A stretch of 64,000 nucleotides of DNA, from the NCBI GenBank assembly GCA_936450465.1, contig OW388300.1:54526035-54590034 (forward strand). Direction: 5' to 3'. Below are positions 27,701 through 42,700 of this stretch, piece by piece (position 1 is the stretch's first letter; every line of letters starts with the position of its first letter). A program made the translations under genes and the position numbers. The notes beneath the pieces were generated by a model. It worked only from the letters and a program-made list of their open reading frames with translations. It made no database searches and had not been told where the DNA came from. Origin of the DNA: Gibbula magus. Lineage: Eukaryota > Mollusca > Gastropoda > Trochida > Trochidae.

Positions 27701-30700
27701 CAGATAAAGTTCAGCAATAATTGGTCCGGTTTTTTACTAGTTGGGTGATAAACTTCATGCTTGGGTAAACTGAGTTTGAAGGGTTAATCATCCATCCCAC
27801 AAACCGATATGAAGTTTTTTTTTACATGTGCCTCTGCTCACCCAGCTGTACTACTGGGTACCTGGTTTGGAAGTAACAGCAATGAGAAACCTTTACTGTT
27901 TTGGATGAGACTTGTGTTGAGTGTTTGTCATTAGGTCAGGGTATTATTTTGAGGAAGTCTCTCATTCATACATGTGGTGCAGCAATGATGGCATCACATT
28001 AATGTCCCCAATATCAGTTTATCAAAAACCTTTACCAATGCATATCTCTTCATATTGTACAGTCAGACCGTGTTTATCCGTCCGGAAAGCGAGGTGTGCG
28101 GTTAAGTGAATCATCATTTGTAAAGAAAAACTTTATAATACTACCGTGTGGATGGCCGGGTTTCCAGATAAACAGGGTCCGGTTAAACAAGGTCTGACTG
28201 TAGTCTGTAGATCTACAACCTGTAGTAAAGTGTAGTGAGACTGAATGTAGCTGGAGATATATTGGGTGTAGAGAGTTAGGAATACTTGAAGGTCGACAAT
28301 CATCTAGATCTTCTGAATTTAAAAGCCTTACCAAAAAGGTTACAAATATATGGTAATAAGTGACCCCTGCATCAACAGTGGGATGCCAAATAGCTGTGTA
28401 ATTAAGAAGTGATTCCACTTTTTGACAGCCTGGAGCTAAACTAGACACATCTCAGAGACTATGTCTGTCCACAGATATTACACTTGAGAGTTCCTCGAAT
28501 GTCTTGTCACACTTAAAAGTTGAAAAAATATTTTGAGGTTGTCTGAAATAAATCAAAAGCTGAAAAACATATCCTTCTCTTGATAGTTGTGAAACGTTTT
28601 CATGAAAAAGCCTGCAGTTGGTTTGAAGGTCTGGCCTACCAGAGAGGATAAAAAGATTTGTGGCGAAGAGGCCTTAGATCTCTGTTGCTTGGTGGCCCTT
28701 CCACTTGACATAGTTTACATGAAAACTCACTCGAGGGCATTTGCTTTCTTTCCTCAGTCTGGGTTGACCATTGAAACCTGGATGAGCAGACATAGCATGC
28801 AAACTGCTGGAAGTAGCAAATATAATATTTACATATTTCAAAGCTGGAAGCAGGCTCCAGACATTTTATCCAAATGTGTCTGTTTTATGCTCGTATTTAT
28901 GTATGTGTAGATCGACAGAAGAATGAGTATAGAGGAGGGTTTGATCTCTTCCTTACATCACCTAGTGCTCTGTTTGAAATGATATTTGAAGAAGAGATGA
29001 CAGGCACGATATCGGCACATGATGCACAGTAAAACACTGGCCTTATTTCTTTATCGTATTTATCTTCATGCCAAAAGAAGAGTGTGATATTTCACGTCTT
29101 GTTCAAGAAAAAAAACAAAGAATTCAACGCATCTCAGACATTTGCTTCTCTTGAAAACAAGCCTGAGTGCAGTAAAACAATTTTCAATTATGTAGGCTCT
29201 ATTTTTTACCACATCCACAAGTGCAGCCTTTCCTCCGCCAGCAGTACATGATGAAAAATCATAGAATTCAACTCATCATGGACATTTTTCTTTTCTTGAA
29301 AACAAGCCTGAGTGCAGTATAACAATTTTCAATTCTGTAGGCTCTATTGCTTACAACGACCACAAGAATGCAGCCTTTCCTCCACCAGCAGTACATGATG
29401 CAATTGATACATCTAATGACAAACGCATTTGCTGATTAACTCATCTTCGACAGATCAATGGTACAGAGCCTGAGATCGGCACTAGACCCCGAGTCGGAGA
29501 TCGTGCACTAAACCCAACAGCAGCAACAGTTGGTGATCAATAATGCCTATAGCCTGTTAGCGAATCTCTCCTGGTCTTAGAGTTCCCTATCTGTAACTCC
29601 CCGATGTCACATTACGTACAATATAAGTCACATCCTGTTCTTCTTGAAGGAAACCACAGAGGCCGAACTGTGTCTTGAACACTTGAATGCAGATATTGTT
29701 CCTCCTGCGATATTCAATACTGTTGAAGACTGGTCTTGGTGTAGGGTGGTCTCTGCTGTTGTGATGCCAGTCTGTCCCAGAGAACAGTAGATTTGGGACA
29801 CCTTCATTGTCAGTCTCTTATTGTCTTCAGACAATTCTGTATGTAGAGAGACTCAGTTGAAGAGAATTTGGATTTCGAAAATCCTAGGAATCAAAAGTAA
29901 CAATCTTATAGTGTCAAATCTTTAAAATATGGAAAGATAACAACAATTATTGTGTTTGCACTGTTAGTCCTTTTGACATTATTGACATGATGTTACTGGT
30001 TCTCTTTTGTATGTACCCGAGTAAGATAGACACAACACTGTGAGACAATGCTTGCCATGTCCTACCCAACGGGTAGCGCCTGTCTTCAGTGACCTGTCAG
30101 GCCAAGTGCAAGATCAAAGCAAGGAAACATTTAACAGGTGCCAGTGAACAAATTAGTTCATCATCGTATGGCAATAAGTGCAGCTTAATCCCGGTCAATT
30201 CAATTTTTCTTTGAACCATTTACTCCTTGACCCATCTAAATTTAACCAGAATCGATAAAATATTCTATCAACAACAAAAAATGTCACATGAATCAAATCA
30301 ATTGGCCGAGCTTTTGTAGCAGATTCCAACAATATCCTAATTAAGGCACCCCCACCGGTGTGGATACATAACTCAGTTAGGGTGAAATATAACACTGTTA
30401 CACTAACTTTTTACAGCCCTAATCCTGGTGAGAGAGGGAAGTCAGTATACAGAGGCCTAGTTGAGCCAGCGCAGCACCAGCACCGCCTCCTACAACCAGC
30501 CAACGAGGGCATTGCACCGAGCACCGTGTGATAAATCTTCATCGAGTCGGTGCATACCAAAACTGATGCTCAAATCAATTATCATTACATCCCATTGAGT
30601 GAAAAGTCCAGTGGATAATCTGGAGAACATTAATAAGGTTCATCGTCCCTTTTCGTTTGAAAATCAATCAGGTGAAATCTTTTGTAACAAAAATCATTTG

Positions 30701-33700
30701 TGAGAATTTTAAAAAGATTGAGTGTAACAGAAACAGAGCATGGGATAAATGTACCTTATGATAATGGATTGAAAATCGCTATTAACATGATCGTTAGCGA
30801 TTTCGCCGCTACGCGATGAAACAGTTTTACAAATCGGAGAAGAACATACGAAGATTGCCGATGATCAGTCCAGGCAGAGAGACACTGGTGGCTGGTAATT
30901 CTGCTAGTTGGTTTAGCCTCCGTCCGTCAATCAATAAACAGTTCTAACCATGTAAGCTTAGACTCAAGTTAGTTACATCAGCTGATCATACTTCTGTTTA
31001 TGTTGGGAGGTGAATAAACAGTCATCTCTTAAAGAGATGAGGTGAGTGAGGGTTTAACGCATTTTCTCCAAAAATCTTTCCTAAAAATAAATATATTGAA
31101 AATTACAACAATAAAAAGAGGACAAAATTTCATTTCGCTAAATGTTCCACAGACTTCATCTGTTCAATGGTGAAGTAGATTCTAAAGAGAAATGCTGTAC
31201 GAGAAATTCCAGATGAGATGGTCCCTGGTACAGTTCTTCTGCTTACCGGTAATACGAGGACTGTTTTCAAGTCTTCTGTTACTGTTTCCTCATATCTATA
31301 AACATATGCTGTCTGTTTGAGGCCGATTATTGCTTTGAACTTGCTTTCAGTCTCCAAATAAACATTTTTTTGATAATATGAAATATTTTCCTAATTATTA
31401 AAAAAAAAACATTCAGCTTAAGAAATTCTTAAGAAATATAGTGTTCCTTTTTAATATGGCTGTAATAATATCTGGATGTAGTGAAGTATATATCTGATAG
31501 AAATACTGATAAGGAGACCGTGAGAATGTCTACACGGGCTTGTATTCTACTCTGCTACCTCCAGTTGGCAGTGCAGGAAACATCAGGTCCCCGAAATAGA
31601 TTCCCAGAATAACATGGGATATCTTTACGACCCAGATGAACCCACTAGACATTTTTGAGCTCGTAGAGTCTGGAGAAAGGAGATTATTGCACACTGTTGA
31701 CAGTAAATAACTTCCATAATGACCCAGAGGAGAGCATCCATTATACACTTCAAGTTGTGTTAGAGTGGCCATGTTTACCATGGAGGACCTGTAGGACAGA
31801 TGGTGCTATGCAGATGGACTCCAGGTCCAGGTGGATTGTATACAGTCAATGTTCTGGTAACTGTGGCTTCTCCTTCTACAGCCAATAGATCACTATTCCA
31901 GTAGGCATGTATTCAACAGAGGGTCTGGGTGACAGACAGAAGATGCTGCTTTGAGATGGTGCTGCATGAAGAAAGTGCTGCTCAAAGGTGGATGTTGTCT
32001 AAAGACAGGTGCTACTCAAATACAAGTGCTGCTCAAAGATGGTGCTGCTCGAAGATGGGTGCTGCTAGGACATGGTGCTACTCAAGATAGTGCTGCTCAA
32101 AGAAGGTGCTGCTAGGAGATAGGTGCTGCTAGGAGATAGGTGCTGCTAGAAGATGGTGCTGCTTGAAGATGGTGCTGCTCAAAGATAAGTGCTGCTAGGA
32201 GATAGGAACTGCCTGAAGATGGGTGCTGCTCTGAAATGTATGCTGCTCAAAGATAGGTGCTGGTCGATGATAGATGGATACTGCCTAAAAGATGGGTGCT
32301 GCACAGGATGGTGCTGCTCTGTGGTTGTGCTGCTCAAAGATAGGTGCTGCTAGAAGATAGGTTCAGCCGGAGCAGAGTGTATAGGGAACAAACTTCAGGT
32401 ATAGAGATCCTCTTATGAAAATCCTTCCCTTTCAGTAAGTCCAGTTTCAACGGCATGTGTTCCCAATACAGGAGTATAGAGAGGACAATGTACATTGTAC
32501 GTAGCAACGGTCGTTATAAATGGAGGTTACCATACTTCAACATAAGACCTTTACTTCCACTGTTCTAGGAGCCCTGTTGACCATGTACAGCCAGAGTGGT
32601 GCCTATGGTTGTTGTTTGCTGAACATGTTCTCTGAATAAATACATAGAGGAGACAATGCACTCCACATCCTGTGAAAACTGAGGTTTCCAACTTCTGATG
32701 CTAAACCTTCAGGCAGCCATGTTTACCATGGAAGATCTGGACAGTCATTCAAGTACTGAACATCTGCTCCAAGGAGAGCAGTATACAATCTACAACCGAT
32801 TACAACAATTTCTAGAATGCCTCTCAAACAGTTTAGAACCAATAAGAAGTAAAATCTACAACCGATTACACCAACTTCTAAAATGCATAACATTTTAGAA
32901 CCAATAAGAAGTAAAATCTTTGCTAGACATTGACGTTACTACGAACATGTCTTCACTTCCACTGTAGCAGCCATGTTGACTGAAGGACCTGAAGGTTTCA
33001 GATTGAGTGATGTAAATGCTCAACATACAGGTGTGTAAAGAAGACAATCTACATTTAATATTGAGGGGGAAACTTTGTCATACATTGATTTTTCTGTAAA
33101 CCACTGTGGAAAGCCTTTTCTTTCACTGTTCCAGGAGCCATGGTTATATTTGAGGTTACCAATGGCTTAATTCTGCTTGCTGAATGTTCACCAATCAAAG
33201 GTGCTGCAATGATTAGTGGTTGCTATGGTTTCATCAAAGCATTCATTTACTATACTGACAAAATAATCACATTCGTTGTAACAAAAGAATGACACTGATG
33301 GGTTTTGTTCAGAAAAAGGAATTTTAGACTTGGATACTTAAAGAGCTCCATTATGCTGTATATACTTTAGATTTGAACTACTGAAAGTAGAAAATATGCC
33401 AAAGGTAAACTTGCCAGTAATGTACCAAAATTTACAACATGGATTATGCTAAACTAAAGTCAAGTATCATACATATTCCTATTTTTTTATGGTGTGAGTA
33501 TACGATAAAGTTACAACACCAACATTTACAGTATCTAATACTAGAATCTCATTCAACTAAGTCCACAGAGTATAGAAACTAAGGTCAATATAGAACATGC
33601 ATACATTGCAAAGAAATTAACCGAATAAATGATCAAGAACATTCATCACTTAAAGGCATGTTTTATCAAAAAATAATCTTCAACTGAAAAATGTTTACTT

Positions 33701-36700
33701 GTCTTCACAATTTTGAAAGGGACCTCATATTCGATAAATAATCTGATTAAGTACGGTTCTTTTAAATTTACACATGCTGAAAAAGTTACAAAAGCTAAAA
33801 CTGATCAAATTCCTTCTAAGGCAGAACAAGCTGAACTATTGCACAGTTCAATGTCAACTACAAACTGAAAATAAATGAAAACAGGTCATATCACTACACC
33901 ATGCAGTATGATCTGGGGAACAAAGGTGAAGGTCACAAAGAAAAGATCAAAACGTAACTAACTTGAAATTTGAAAAGAATAGAGAGAACGAACCCAAAGA
34001 GAGAAATTTAAACTTCAACAAATTAAAAATCGTGAAAGAAATCGACAATATTTAAAACATTTTTTAAAGTGATCACTCAAAATCAAGAAGAAAATCTTCA
34101 AAGGCAAATTATGCAAAACTACATGCGCAAAAAGTAAAATAAAATTTAAGAACACTCAAGTTCCACACAAGCATGCCGTTATCTCAATCAAATCCTGCTG
34201 AAACATTTCATGTTAGATGATAAACTGTAAAATTAAACATATCAGTACAAAACATCTTCACTGCAATAGCTTCTGGACCTGCTACATCAGCAAATCAATG
34301 TTTGGAACTCTACTCCGTGACACATGAGTTGAAGACACTTCTCTACCATAAAGCGACATATCCACAGCTCCTGTAATGCTCAAAATATCTTCAATACAAG
34401 TTGGAGCGCTGCAAGTTGGCCAAGGTTATAATCAGGAAGGAGAATTAGGGGATGTTATCATTAAAATGGCTGGATGTTTAGGCTTTTGCTTTTTAAGTTT
34501 CAAGGGTAGTTCCAAAGAGACAGACTTTGTGTGTTGCTGATAAGTATTCTGGCTATTACTGAACTGAACTGAACTGAACTGAACTGGACTGAACTGAACT
34601 GAACTTGACTGGACTGAACTGAACTGAACTTTATTTACACTCAGGCTGCATGTGGGCAGCAAATGAGGCAGTAAAAACTTCTATTCTTAAAAAAATACAG
34701 GAGATTCTGCACCAAGATCAAGTTTCAATTTTAATGAAGAGGATGGTATATTGTACAACTCCGACTGCATCAAATCTGTCTCCAGAAATTCAGGGGGAGA
34801 TAACTCATTCAGACTCATAGTGAAGAGGACCACAAGCAATTCAAGTTGGACACTGGATTCTAAAAATCAAAAAAAAAAAACGCTGATGAAAGAAGAACTC
34901 ACAAACAAGAGAAGAATTAGGGGCAAGAAATGGGTAGATGTTCTGGGCTAGTTTGTGGATCAGGAGAAATAGGGACGAGAGATGGGTAGATGTCCCGGGA
35001 TAGGTTGTGGATCAGAAGAAATAGGGACGAGAGATGGGTAGATGTTCTGGGCTGGTTTGTGGATCAGGAGAAATAGGGACGAGAGATGGGTAGATGTTCT
35101 GGGCTGGTTTGTGGATCAGGAGAAATAGGGACGAGAGATGGGTAGATGTTCCGGGATAGGTTGTGGATCAGAAGAAATAGGGACGAGAGATTGGTAGATG
35201 TTCTGGGATGGTTTGTGGATCAGAAGAAATAGGGACGAGAGATGGGTAGATGTTCCTGGATGGTTTCTGAATGAGGAGAAAAGGGGCAAGAGATAGGTAA
35301 AGAGTCTGATATGGTTGGTGGATCATGGTGCAAACAAGTTCGAAGCGGGGACGACTCATTTGAGAGTCAACATACCAAGATCATGAAGAAAACCAACCTA
35401 AATGCACAGGACCAATTGGTCCATAGTATATGGACACTAGCTAAACCTAAGGAGGGGATATGGACACTAGCTAAACCTAAGGAGGGGATATGGACAATAG
35501 AGGGGTGGGATGAAACTCATCAGATTCGGGTACGCACAAGCCGGTTTTTAGAGCGCAGGTGGCATATAAGTATGTTTGCACACAGCATATCGCAGTTGCG
35601 TGTTAGTAGTGCATGCTGCAGCGTCACTGCACAACACGCGCAGTCCGAAGACTCACTTGCGAGAGGGTCGCACTCAGCCCCGCCTGGCAGAAGCCTTGTT
35701 TGTGGAAGCCCCACCTTCCCGCTAGCACGGAGAGAAACATACAAACAGTCATTCAAACATTCTCCTACACCTAGATGCTACCCAATACCTCCTTCAACAT
35801 CACTCATGATCAGTTCGCTCAGATATTAATTACGATTAATTTGGATAAAAATCATATTCTTACAATGACCTTAATTTGCAAGTGATGCTCCCTCATGATA
35901 CATGTTGTTTTGTATGTGGTGTTACCTTTGTGTAAAATGTTCAATGTTAGATATCATTTCATATGTTAATTGTCATGTAATTAATTGGTCACAAGATACT
36001 ATGAGCCTTAGAGGAAACAAAGACTTTTTATGTTGTTTTCATTTTTGTAAAATATTTGCGGGATAAAAAGAAATTCTTAGAAGTAATCAATGGTGGATCC
36101 AGAGGACCCCCTGACCCCCTGACCCCTGACCCCTGACCCCTCACTTTTGAAATAGTTTGCAAATGAATGTGATGAACCCCCAACCCCCAACTTATCAGCT
36201 ATTACAGTCAATGAGTAAGTAGTATTTAAAGTTTTGGATTGGTAATTTGCATTATGGAAATAATGGAAGTGATGTAATGTGCTCTTCCAGTACTACAGCA
36301 TGAACTTTGTGCAAAATGTTAGGAGCATCAGCGTTACAAAATAAGGGTCAATGAAGAATATCTTCAAAAATAATATAAAATGATATTTAATATTTTGGCG
36401 GTTATTCTTGAAGATGAAAATCATGAATGAAATTATTTTTTTTCTGATAATGAGTCATGGATTCAGTGTCCAGATATCAGATCTAATAAACCTCATTGCT
36501 GCGGTCCACAGGAAGTTGTCACTACCCAGCATGCACTGCTTACCTGAGTGACTTCGAGCTAAGAGAAATTAGAAAGAGACTAACGGTACAACCCACGGAC
36601 ATCCTGTGTGGATTCTTGGCTATGTTCTAACATTCTAGCTATCTGGACACTGAATCAAACTATCACATGAAAATATCAACATCTTTCTAAACAGATCAAG

Positions 36701-39700
36701 AAAAAAGACACCTGTGCAAAAAACGCTAAAAAGATTGTGAACATATCTGATCTAAACGCTCGTCTGGATCACAATAACAACATTGAACCATTCATTTATG
36801 CAGATCCTGCAAAAAACATTCATGAGTTGCAGGCTGAAAGAAAATAAAAATTCATTCATATCAAAACCAATCTGAAATAGACAAGATATCTAAGACACGT
36901 GTCTGACTGTGCACGGAGGTGCATCACAAATGCAGATACTTACAACACCTAGACGAGCATACACGCAGCGTCTTCATAATGCATAGTGCAGTACATTCAG
37001 TAGGTTAGTAACATGTGGAACAGGTAGTGTGTACAGGTAAATACAATATCTACATCTCTGATACACTGACCATGTTTCCCTTACTTATCCTAAAATCAAC
37101 CAATCATAATTAAGTTACACATACTGCACATGAAGAACAGGTCGAACATTTCACAAGTATTTTACCAGTTGTTCAGTTTCCAAGTATGACAATGGCCGTA
37201 CAGGTTAATAAAATTACATACATTTCAAATAAAATAAGTACACTGTTGATGGGCCAATATTAAATATGGAGAAATCAATGAGTTCAGTCCCCTTTTCAAA
37301 AGAATGTTTCAACAATAATTTTCATCATCTTTTAATGAATGGTTTCTGACAAAGGAAACATAACTGCATGAACAGTGTTCAAGAAAATTGTCTTGAGGTG
37401 ACAAACATTCACCCCTGATCAGATTTAAACATTTTAACAAGTCATGTGATAACCAAATAACAATGAATTCTTGCTACTTGACATTTCTTTATTAATTGGA
37501 TACACAAATATGGTTTGAAAATGTGTATAAAACCTAATTTATAATATGACAGGGAAAAGAGTTACAAGTTTTTATTCCCCGAAATTGAAATTTATTTTCC
37601 TAATACTGATACCAAATGATCAAACCAACGTCTACTTTATCTGGAACATCACATCCAAACAAGCAAAACTACAGTCGGATATAAGAACTCTGAGAAACAT
37701 TGAATACGTCACACTGATAATCCATGTTTTGTTACATACAGACAAAATCCCTCCATAGCGAATAAAACTGATTCATCATTCAACATGTTCATAATCATAA
37801 TAAAAATGACATTTCATGAATTGCTTGGGAAAAGTTTCAACCTTCAAGAAGAAGATCTTCAACCTCATGTATGTAGATTGAATGTACCAAATAATAAGAC
37901 TCTCTATGGTTGAGACATTAGGTCAGAAGCAAGCTCAACGGAGAGGTAGACCTCAAACCTATGTGAGGAGAAGAGACCATGCAACCAAGAGTTTTGACTC
38001 TCTATGGTTGAAATTTTAGGATAAGCTCAGAATACTAGAGATTGACTTCAAACCTATGTAAGGAGTAGAGACCATACAACCAAAGGTTTTGACTCTCTAT
38101 GGTTGAAATTTTAGGATAAGCTCAGAATACTAGAGATTGACTTCAAACCTATGTAAGGAGAAGAGACCATACAACCAAAGATTTTGACTCTCTATGGTTG
38201 AAATTTTAGGATAAGCTCAGAATACTAGAGGTTGACCTCAAACCTATGTGAGGAGAAGGGACCATACAACCAAAGGTTTTGACTCTCTATGGTTGAAATT
38301 TTAGGATAAGCTCAGAATACTAGAGATTGACTTCAAACCTATGTAAGGAGAAGAGACCATACAACCAAAGATTTTGACTCTCTATGGTTGAAATTTTAGG
38401 ATAAGCTCAGTATACTAGAGATTGACTTCAAACCTATGTGAGGAGAGGAGACCATACAACCAAAGGTTTTGACTCTCTATGGTTGAAATTTTAGGATAAG
38501 CTCAGAATACTAGAGATTGACCTCAAACCTATGTGAGGAGAAGGGACCATACAACCAAGGGTTTTGACTCTCTATGGTTGAAATTTTAGGATAAGCTCAG
38601 AATACTAGAGATTGACCTCAAACCTATGTGAAGAGAAGAGACCATACAACCAAACGTTTTGACTCTCTATGGTTGAAATTTTAGGATAAGCTCAGAATAC
38701 TAGAGATTGACCTTAGACCTATGTGAGGAGAAGAGTGAGTGAGTTATTGATAACGCAACTTGGGCAATATTGCAGCCATTAGCGGCGAATGAGGAGAAGA
38801 GACCATACAACCAAACGTTTTGACTCTCTATGGTTGAAATTTTAGGATAAGCTCAGAATACTAGAGATTGACCTTAGACCTATGTGAGGAGAAGAGTGAG
38901 TGAGTTATTGTTTAACGCCACTTGGGCAATATTGCAGCCATTAGCGGCGAATGAGGAGAAGAGACCATACAACCAAAGGTTTTGACTCTCTATGGTTGAA
39001 ATATTAGGATAAGCTCAGAATACTAGAAATTGACCTCAAACCAGAGTAGAGACCATACAACCAAAGATTTTGACTCTCTATGGTTGAAATATTAGGATAA
39101 GCTCAGAATACTAGAGGTAGACCTCAAACCAGAGTAGAGACCATACAAACACAAATTGCTTTCATCCATCATGAAGAGCAGATACAATCATCCTCCACCC
39201 ACAGCAGATGAGTTATCTCCCTTCATCTCCCACCAGGGGTCAGCACCAAGCACTGAAGACTTCCTCCTCACCTGTTGCTCTTATAAACACCATGACATGC
39301 TCTAATATGCTTCTCAAGCTTTGATCGAAGTCTGACTCTGATGCTAAACTTCTGAGATATTTCTCTATCCATCCTTATCCTATCTAGATATACATGCCAT
39401 ATATCCTATTGTCTCACAAAAAGTCATGTTATAATGTCATAACAACTATAATGTAGATTTCAAACCATGATAGTTGATTCATATCTTAGATAAAGAATAA
39501 AAGAGAAAGAAAGTTTGGGCCATAAGAAATTGAACATATCATTAGAAAACAAAAGTAATTAACGTGGTTATCAATAGTTATTGGTTATCAATAGTTATTG
39601 GTTATCAATAGTTGTTGGTTATCAATAGTTATTGGTTATCAATAGTTATTGGTTTTCAATAGAGCTACCTAAACAACTTCCTACTCACTAAACAAGTTGA

Positions 39701-42700
39701 TAAGTTGTGCCAAAGGTGACCGCTAGTACATTGTCTGGTTGTCACGGTTATCAGACACAACCTGCCAGAAATCATTGTATGTTCTCTGCTTACTGGCGCT
39801 GACAGCAGGTAGATATAAGGTAGGTATCATGTGTCCTTCAATCAATTATCTACTTGAAACTAAATACCTGGGAACACCTGTCTTAGTTCTCTCTGATTGA
39901 TAGTCTTTGGTTATCTTGATTCCTGAAAATTAGCTTCAATTCCAAAGTGACTGCTGTTTACAGACTTGATAATGAGTTTAACTGATATTTGTACACTTGG
40001 GAGTTTTTAACATTATTATGAGTTGATGACCATTAACTGACTTTCATCCGATTTAATTGGCACATGTGCCTATATTTCTTGAAAGCTCTTTACAAATTAG
40101 ATAAACAAATTGAATTATAATTTGTTAAAATCTTGATCTTGGAGAGGACTGATGTGATGATAAGGCACACCTTCCTTTCAAATGTGTTTCAAATGTTTTT
40201 ATTTTTTTTATTTTGGTAACTTTTCTTAAGAAATGTAAGCACAGCAAACTAGGAACTTCAGAAAGTTGAAATCATGATAATTTGAAATGGAGTTATTATT
40301 ACTGAGTATATTCAAGTTGTTGATGATCTTTGCAGAAAAAATGTGATCTTTCACATCTTTCTTAAACAGCAAATTGGAAATAACGTTCTTAGAAATTTAC
40401 CTACTTTCACCATTATCTTTCTTAAAAAATCCATTACAGGATTCAAGAGAGAATGAAATATTTGCAAGAAACTGTTTGGAGCTGTTCCAGAGTCTCCACA
40501 GACTCAAAATATCCGATTTTCCTCCTAAATCTTACACAAAAACAGGTTGATATGCGAAAAAACAATTTCTCTAGCAACATAATCACAAGTAAACGATTGT
40601 TTCAAAAGCCAGACAATGTTTTTACCAGTAATTGCGTTATAAGCTTGTGAAGTGATAGAACATGCCTTGCAAGTTTTGCAGTTTCAGAAGCAAGGTGATT
40701 GCACCTTGATGTAAACCGATATTACGCTACCGTTCAGGACTGTAATTAACGAAGATTAAAACATCCCACTGACACTATCTCTGGTCGGAATCACCGAGTG
40801 ATTAATGTTCGCAACAGTACATAGCATAGGGGCTTGCTGACTTAGGTAAAAACCTGCCTAGATTTAATGTAGGGTTTGAGTTTTACTAGGCAACGTCTTT
40901 CAGACATCAGTAGCCATCTCATGTAGACATCAAGTAGAGGTAGGTATAGGATTGCAAAATATTCTTATTTTACATTTCTGAATCATGAAAAACTTGGTTA
41001 TAAATATTCACAAATATCTAGTATTCAAGATTTGAGAGATCAGCTGCAAGATTATGTAACCCTTATTTATAGTCTTTACCAAAGTCACTTGTTTAAATGG
41101 AATATTTTTTGTCATCTTGTATCCAGTAATAGAACATCAGACTATCCTATTATATAATGATCATAATTAAACTCTACTAACGACAGCACTGAGGGTCTTT
41201 TAAAATAGACTTTTACAAGACTTCTATCATATAAATCACAATTTATAAACAGCATAAATTGACACTGCAGAACTTCTAACATACAACTGACATTTCTTAA
41301 GAACGATACACTAAATGAAATAACTGTAGAGTCTAATTAATCTTTCACAAAAAAATGATACAGCTTCTCCCTAACGAACTGATTACATCAGAACTCACCT
41401 AGTGCTAACAAAATACAAACACCCAAGAAACTTTCTAAGAACACGGTTTTGTCTAGTGTGGGAAAATAACAAGACATTGAACATCAGAACAAAAGGTCTC
41501 CAAGACAATAGAAAAGGTCAAGGTTATCTGACCAGGTCAGAGGTCAGATTGAGAAGAATTGATTGGATGACACAAAGCACCATAAGCTGAACACAAAAAT
41601 TGTCTTTCCGACAAGTGTCAAGAGTTGTCTTTGAGATAAACTGAATAAAACAAAACTTTGAACCTCCAACAAAGTCTATTATGTCAATATTTAAAATTTT
41701 GTTTACATTGTTGATTTATATATGACATAAATTTTCATCCAGGAACTGTTTCAAAGAGCCACCCATTGTGGTACAAAGGAAATATGATAAATTACATGAA
41801 TTTGACTACGATTTATTTTCTGTGAAGTTAACAAACAAGGAATTTAATATATTTTCAAAGCTAAAAGAGGACTAGACCAAATATTGTTATTTCTGAACTA
41901 CGGTAATATATTTTCTTTTCTCTTAAGTTGAGAATGAAACAAGTTAAAATTGAAATTTTCAGAAGAATGAAAAGGCATCTATCTACAAAGTAATTACAGT
42001 AGAGAAGATATTATAGGAGATTATAAAGAAGTAAATTCTAAAGCCAGACTTTCTGCTATAACAGATCCCAACACCAGATAAACAGAAAGAATACTGAGAA
42101 TCAGACTTAAACATATACTAAATACGCAAGAAAGCAGACTTGGAAATATATGAAAAAAATAATTTGTACATTAAAAGTTTGAAGCAGAAAAAAACTTGAA
42201 CTTGAAAAATAAAATTGCTCAAATTTGAAAATTATATTAAGAGAAAAGAAACAGTTACACACAAAATAAAAATTAACTTCTTGAGAACAGTTCATTAACT
42301 TACACTTATAAATTTGAAAAATCAACAAAATATTTTAAATAAAAGTTTGAGAAATGTTTTTTTCTTAACTGCAATACTAAAAAATCTCAGAAAAAATATG
42401 AAGGACAAAACATGACATTCCTCAGGAACAAGAAACTGTTCAAATAAAGTTTCGGAGACAGGTAATTTGAAAAGTCTACAGTACCTCGAGCAGAAATACA
42501 AAAAGACAAAAACACCATTAAGCAGCTATTTGAGAGTCGAACAGGAACAGACGATACAAGACTGGACTATACAGACAACTTACATTAGAAATAGACGCAG
42601 CCATTCCGGCCTGGCAAAAGCCATGTTTGTGAAACTGGTCGGATACGGCTAGTCGGTCCACCGCTGATTGAAGAGGGAGAAGAGTCATTAAGGGGGGATA

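Larger units (their letters stand above)
24522..35656 (-). other. 11.1-kb intron between exon C and blade 3 exon
   Basis: Non-coding. Holds the 35-bp minisatellite (26781-27346), a degraded SINE (about 27505-27700), a ~144-bp duplication (29121-29405), a degenerate GGTGCTGCT array (31940-32366), a ~64-bp duplication (about 32787-32916), a GAACT run (34556-34636) and a 52-bp array (34915-35305). I searched for further HK.G.CQAG exons and found none. Confidence 0.75.
35722..42583 (-). other. 6.9-kb intron between exons B and C
   Basis: Holds the candidate microexon (36544-36558), a C-rich MITE remnant near 36090-36190 (ggtggatccagagg, accccctgacccc), the 95-bp array (37898-39150) and a 17-bp array (39566-39663). 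The remainder is AT-rich without exon signatures. Confidence 0.75.

Noticed and set aside
29121..29405. Duplicated ~144-bp unit considered as another alternative exon pair
   Set aside because: The two copies do not share an open frame on either strand, lack the G[FY]CQAG core and have no matching splice sites.
35311..35829. 172-codon plus-strand open frame over exon C
   Set aside because: It is the antisense shadow of exon C and the flanking repeats; the minus strand has the integrin homology and splice sites.
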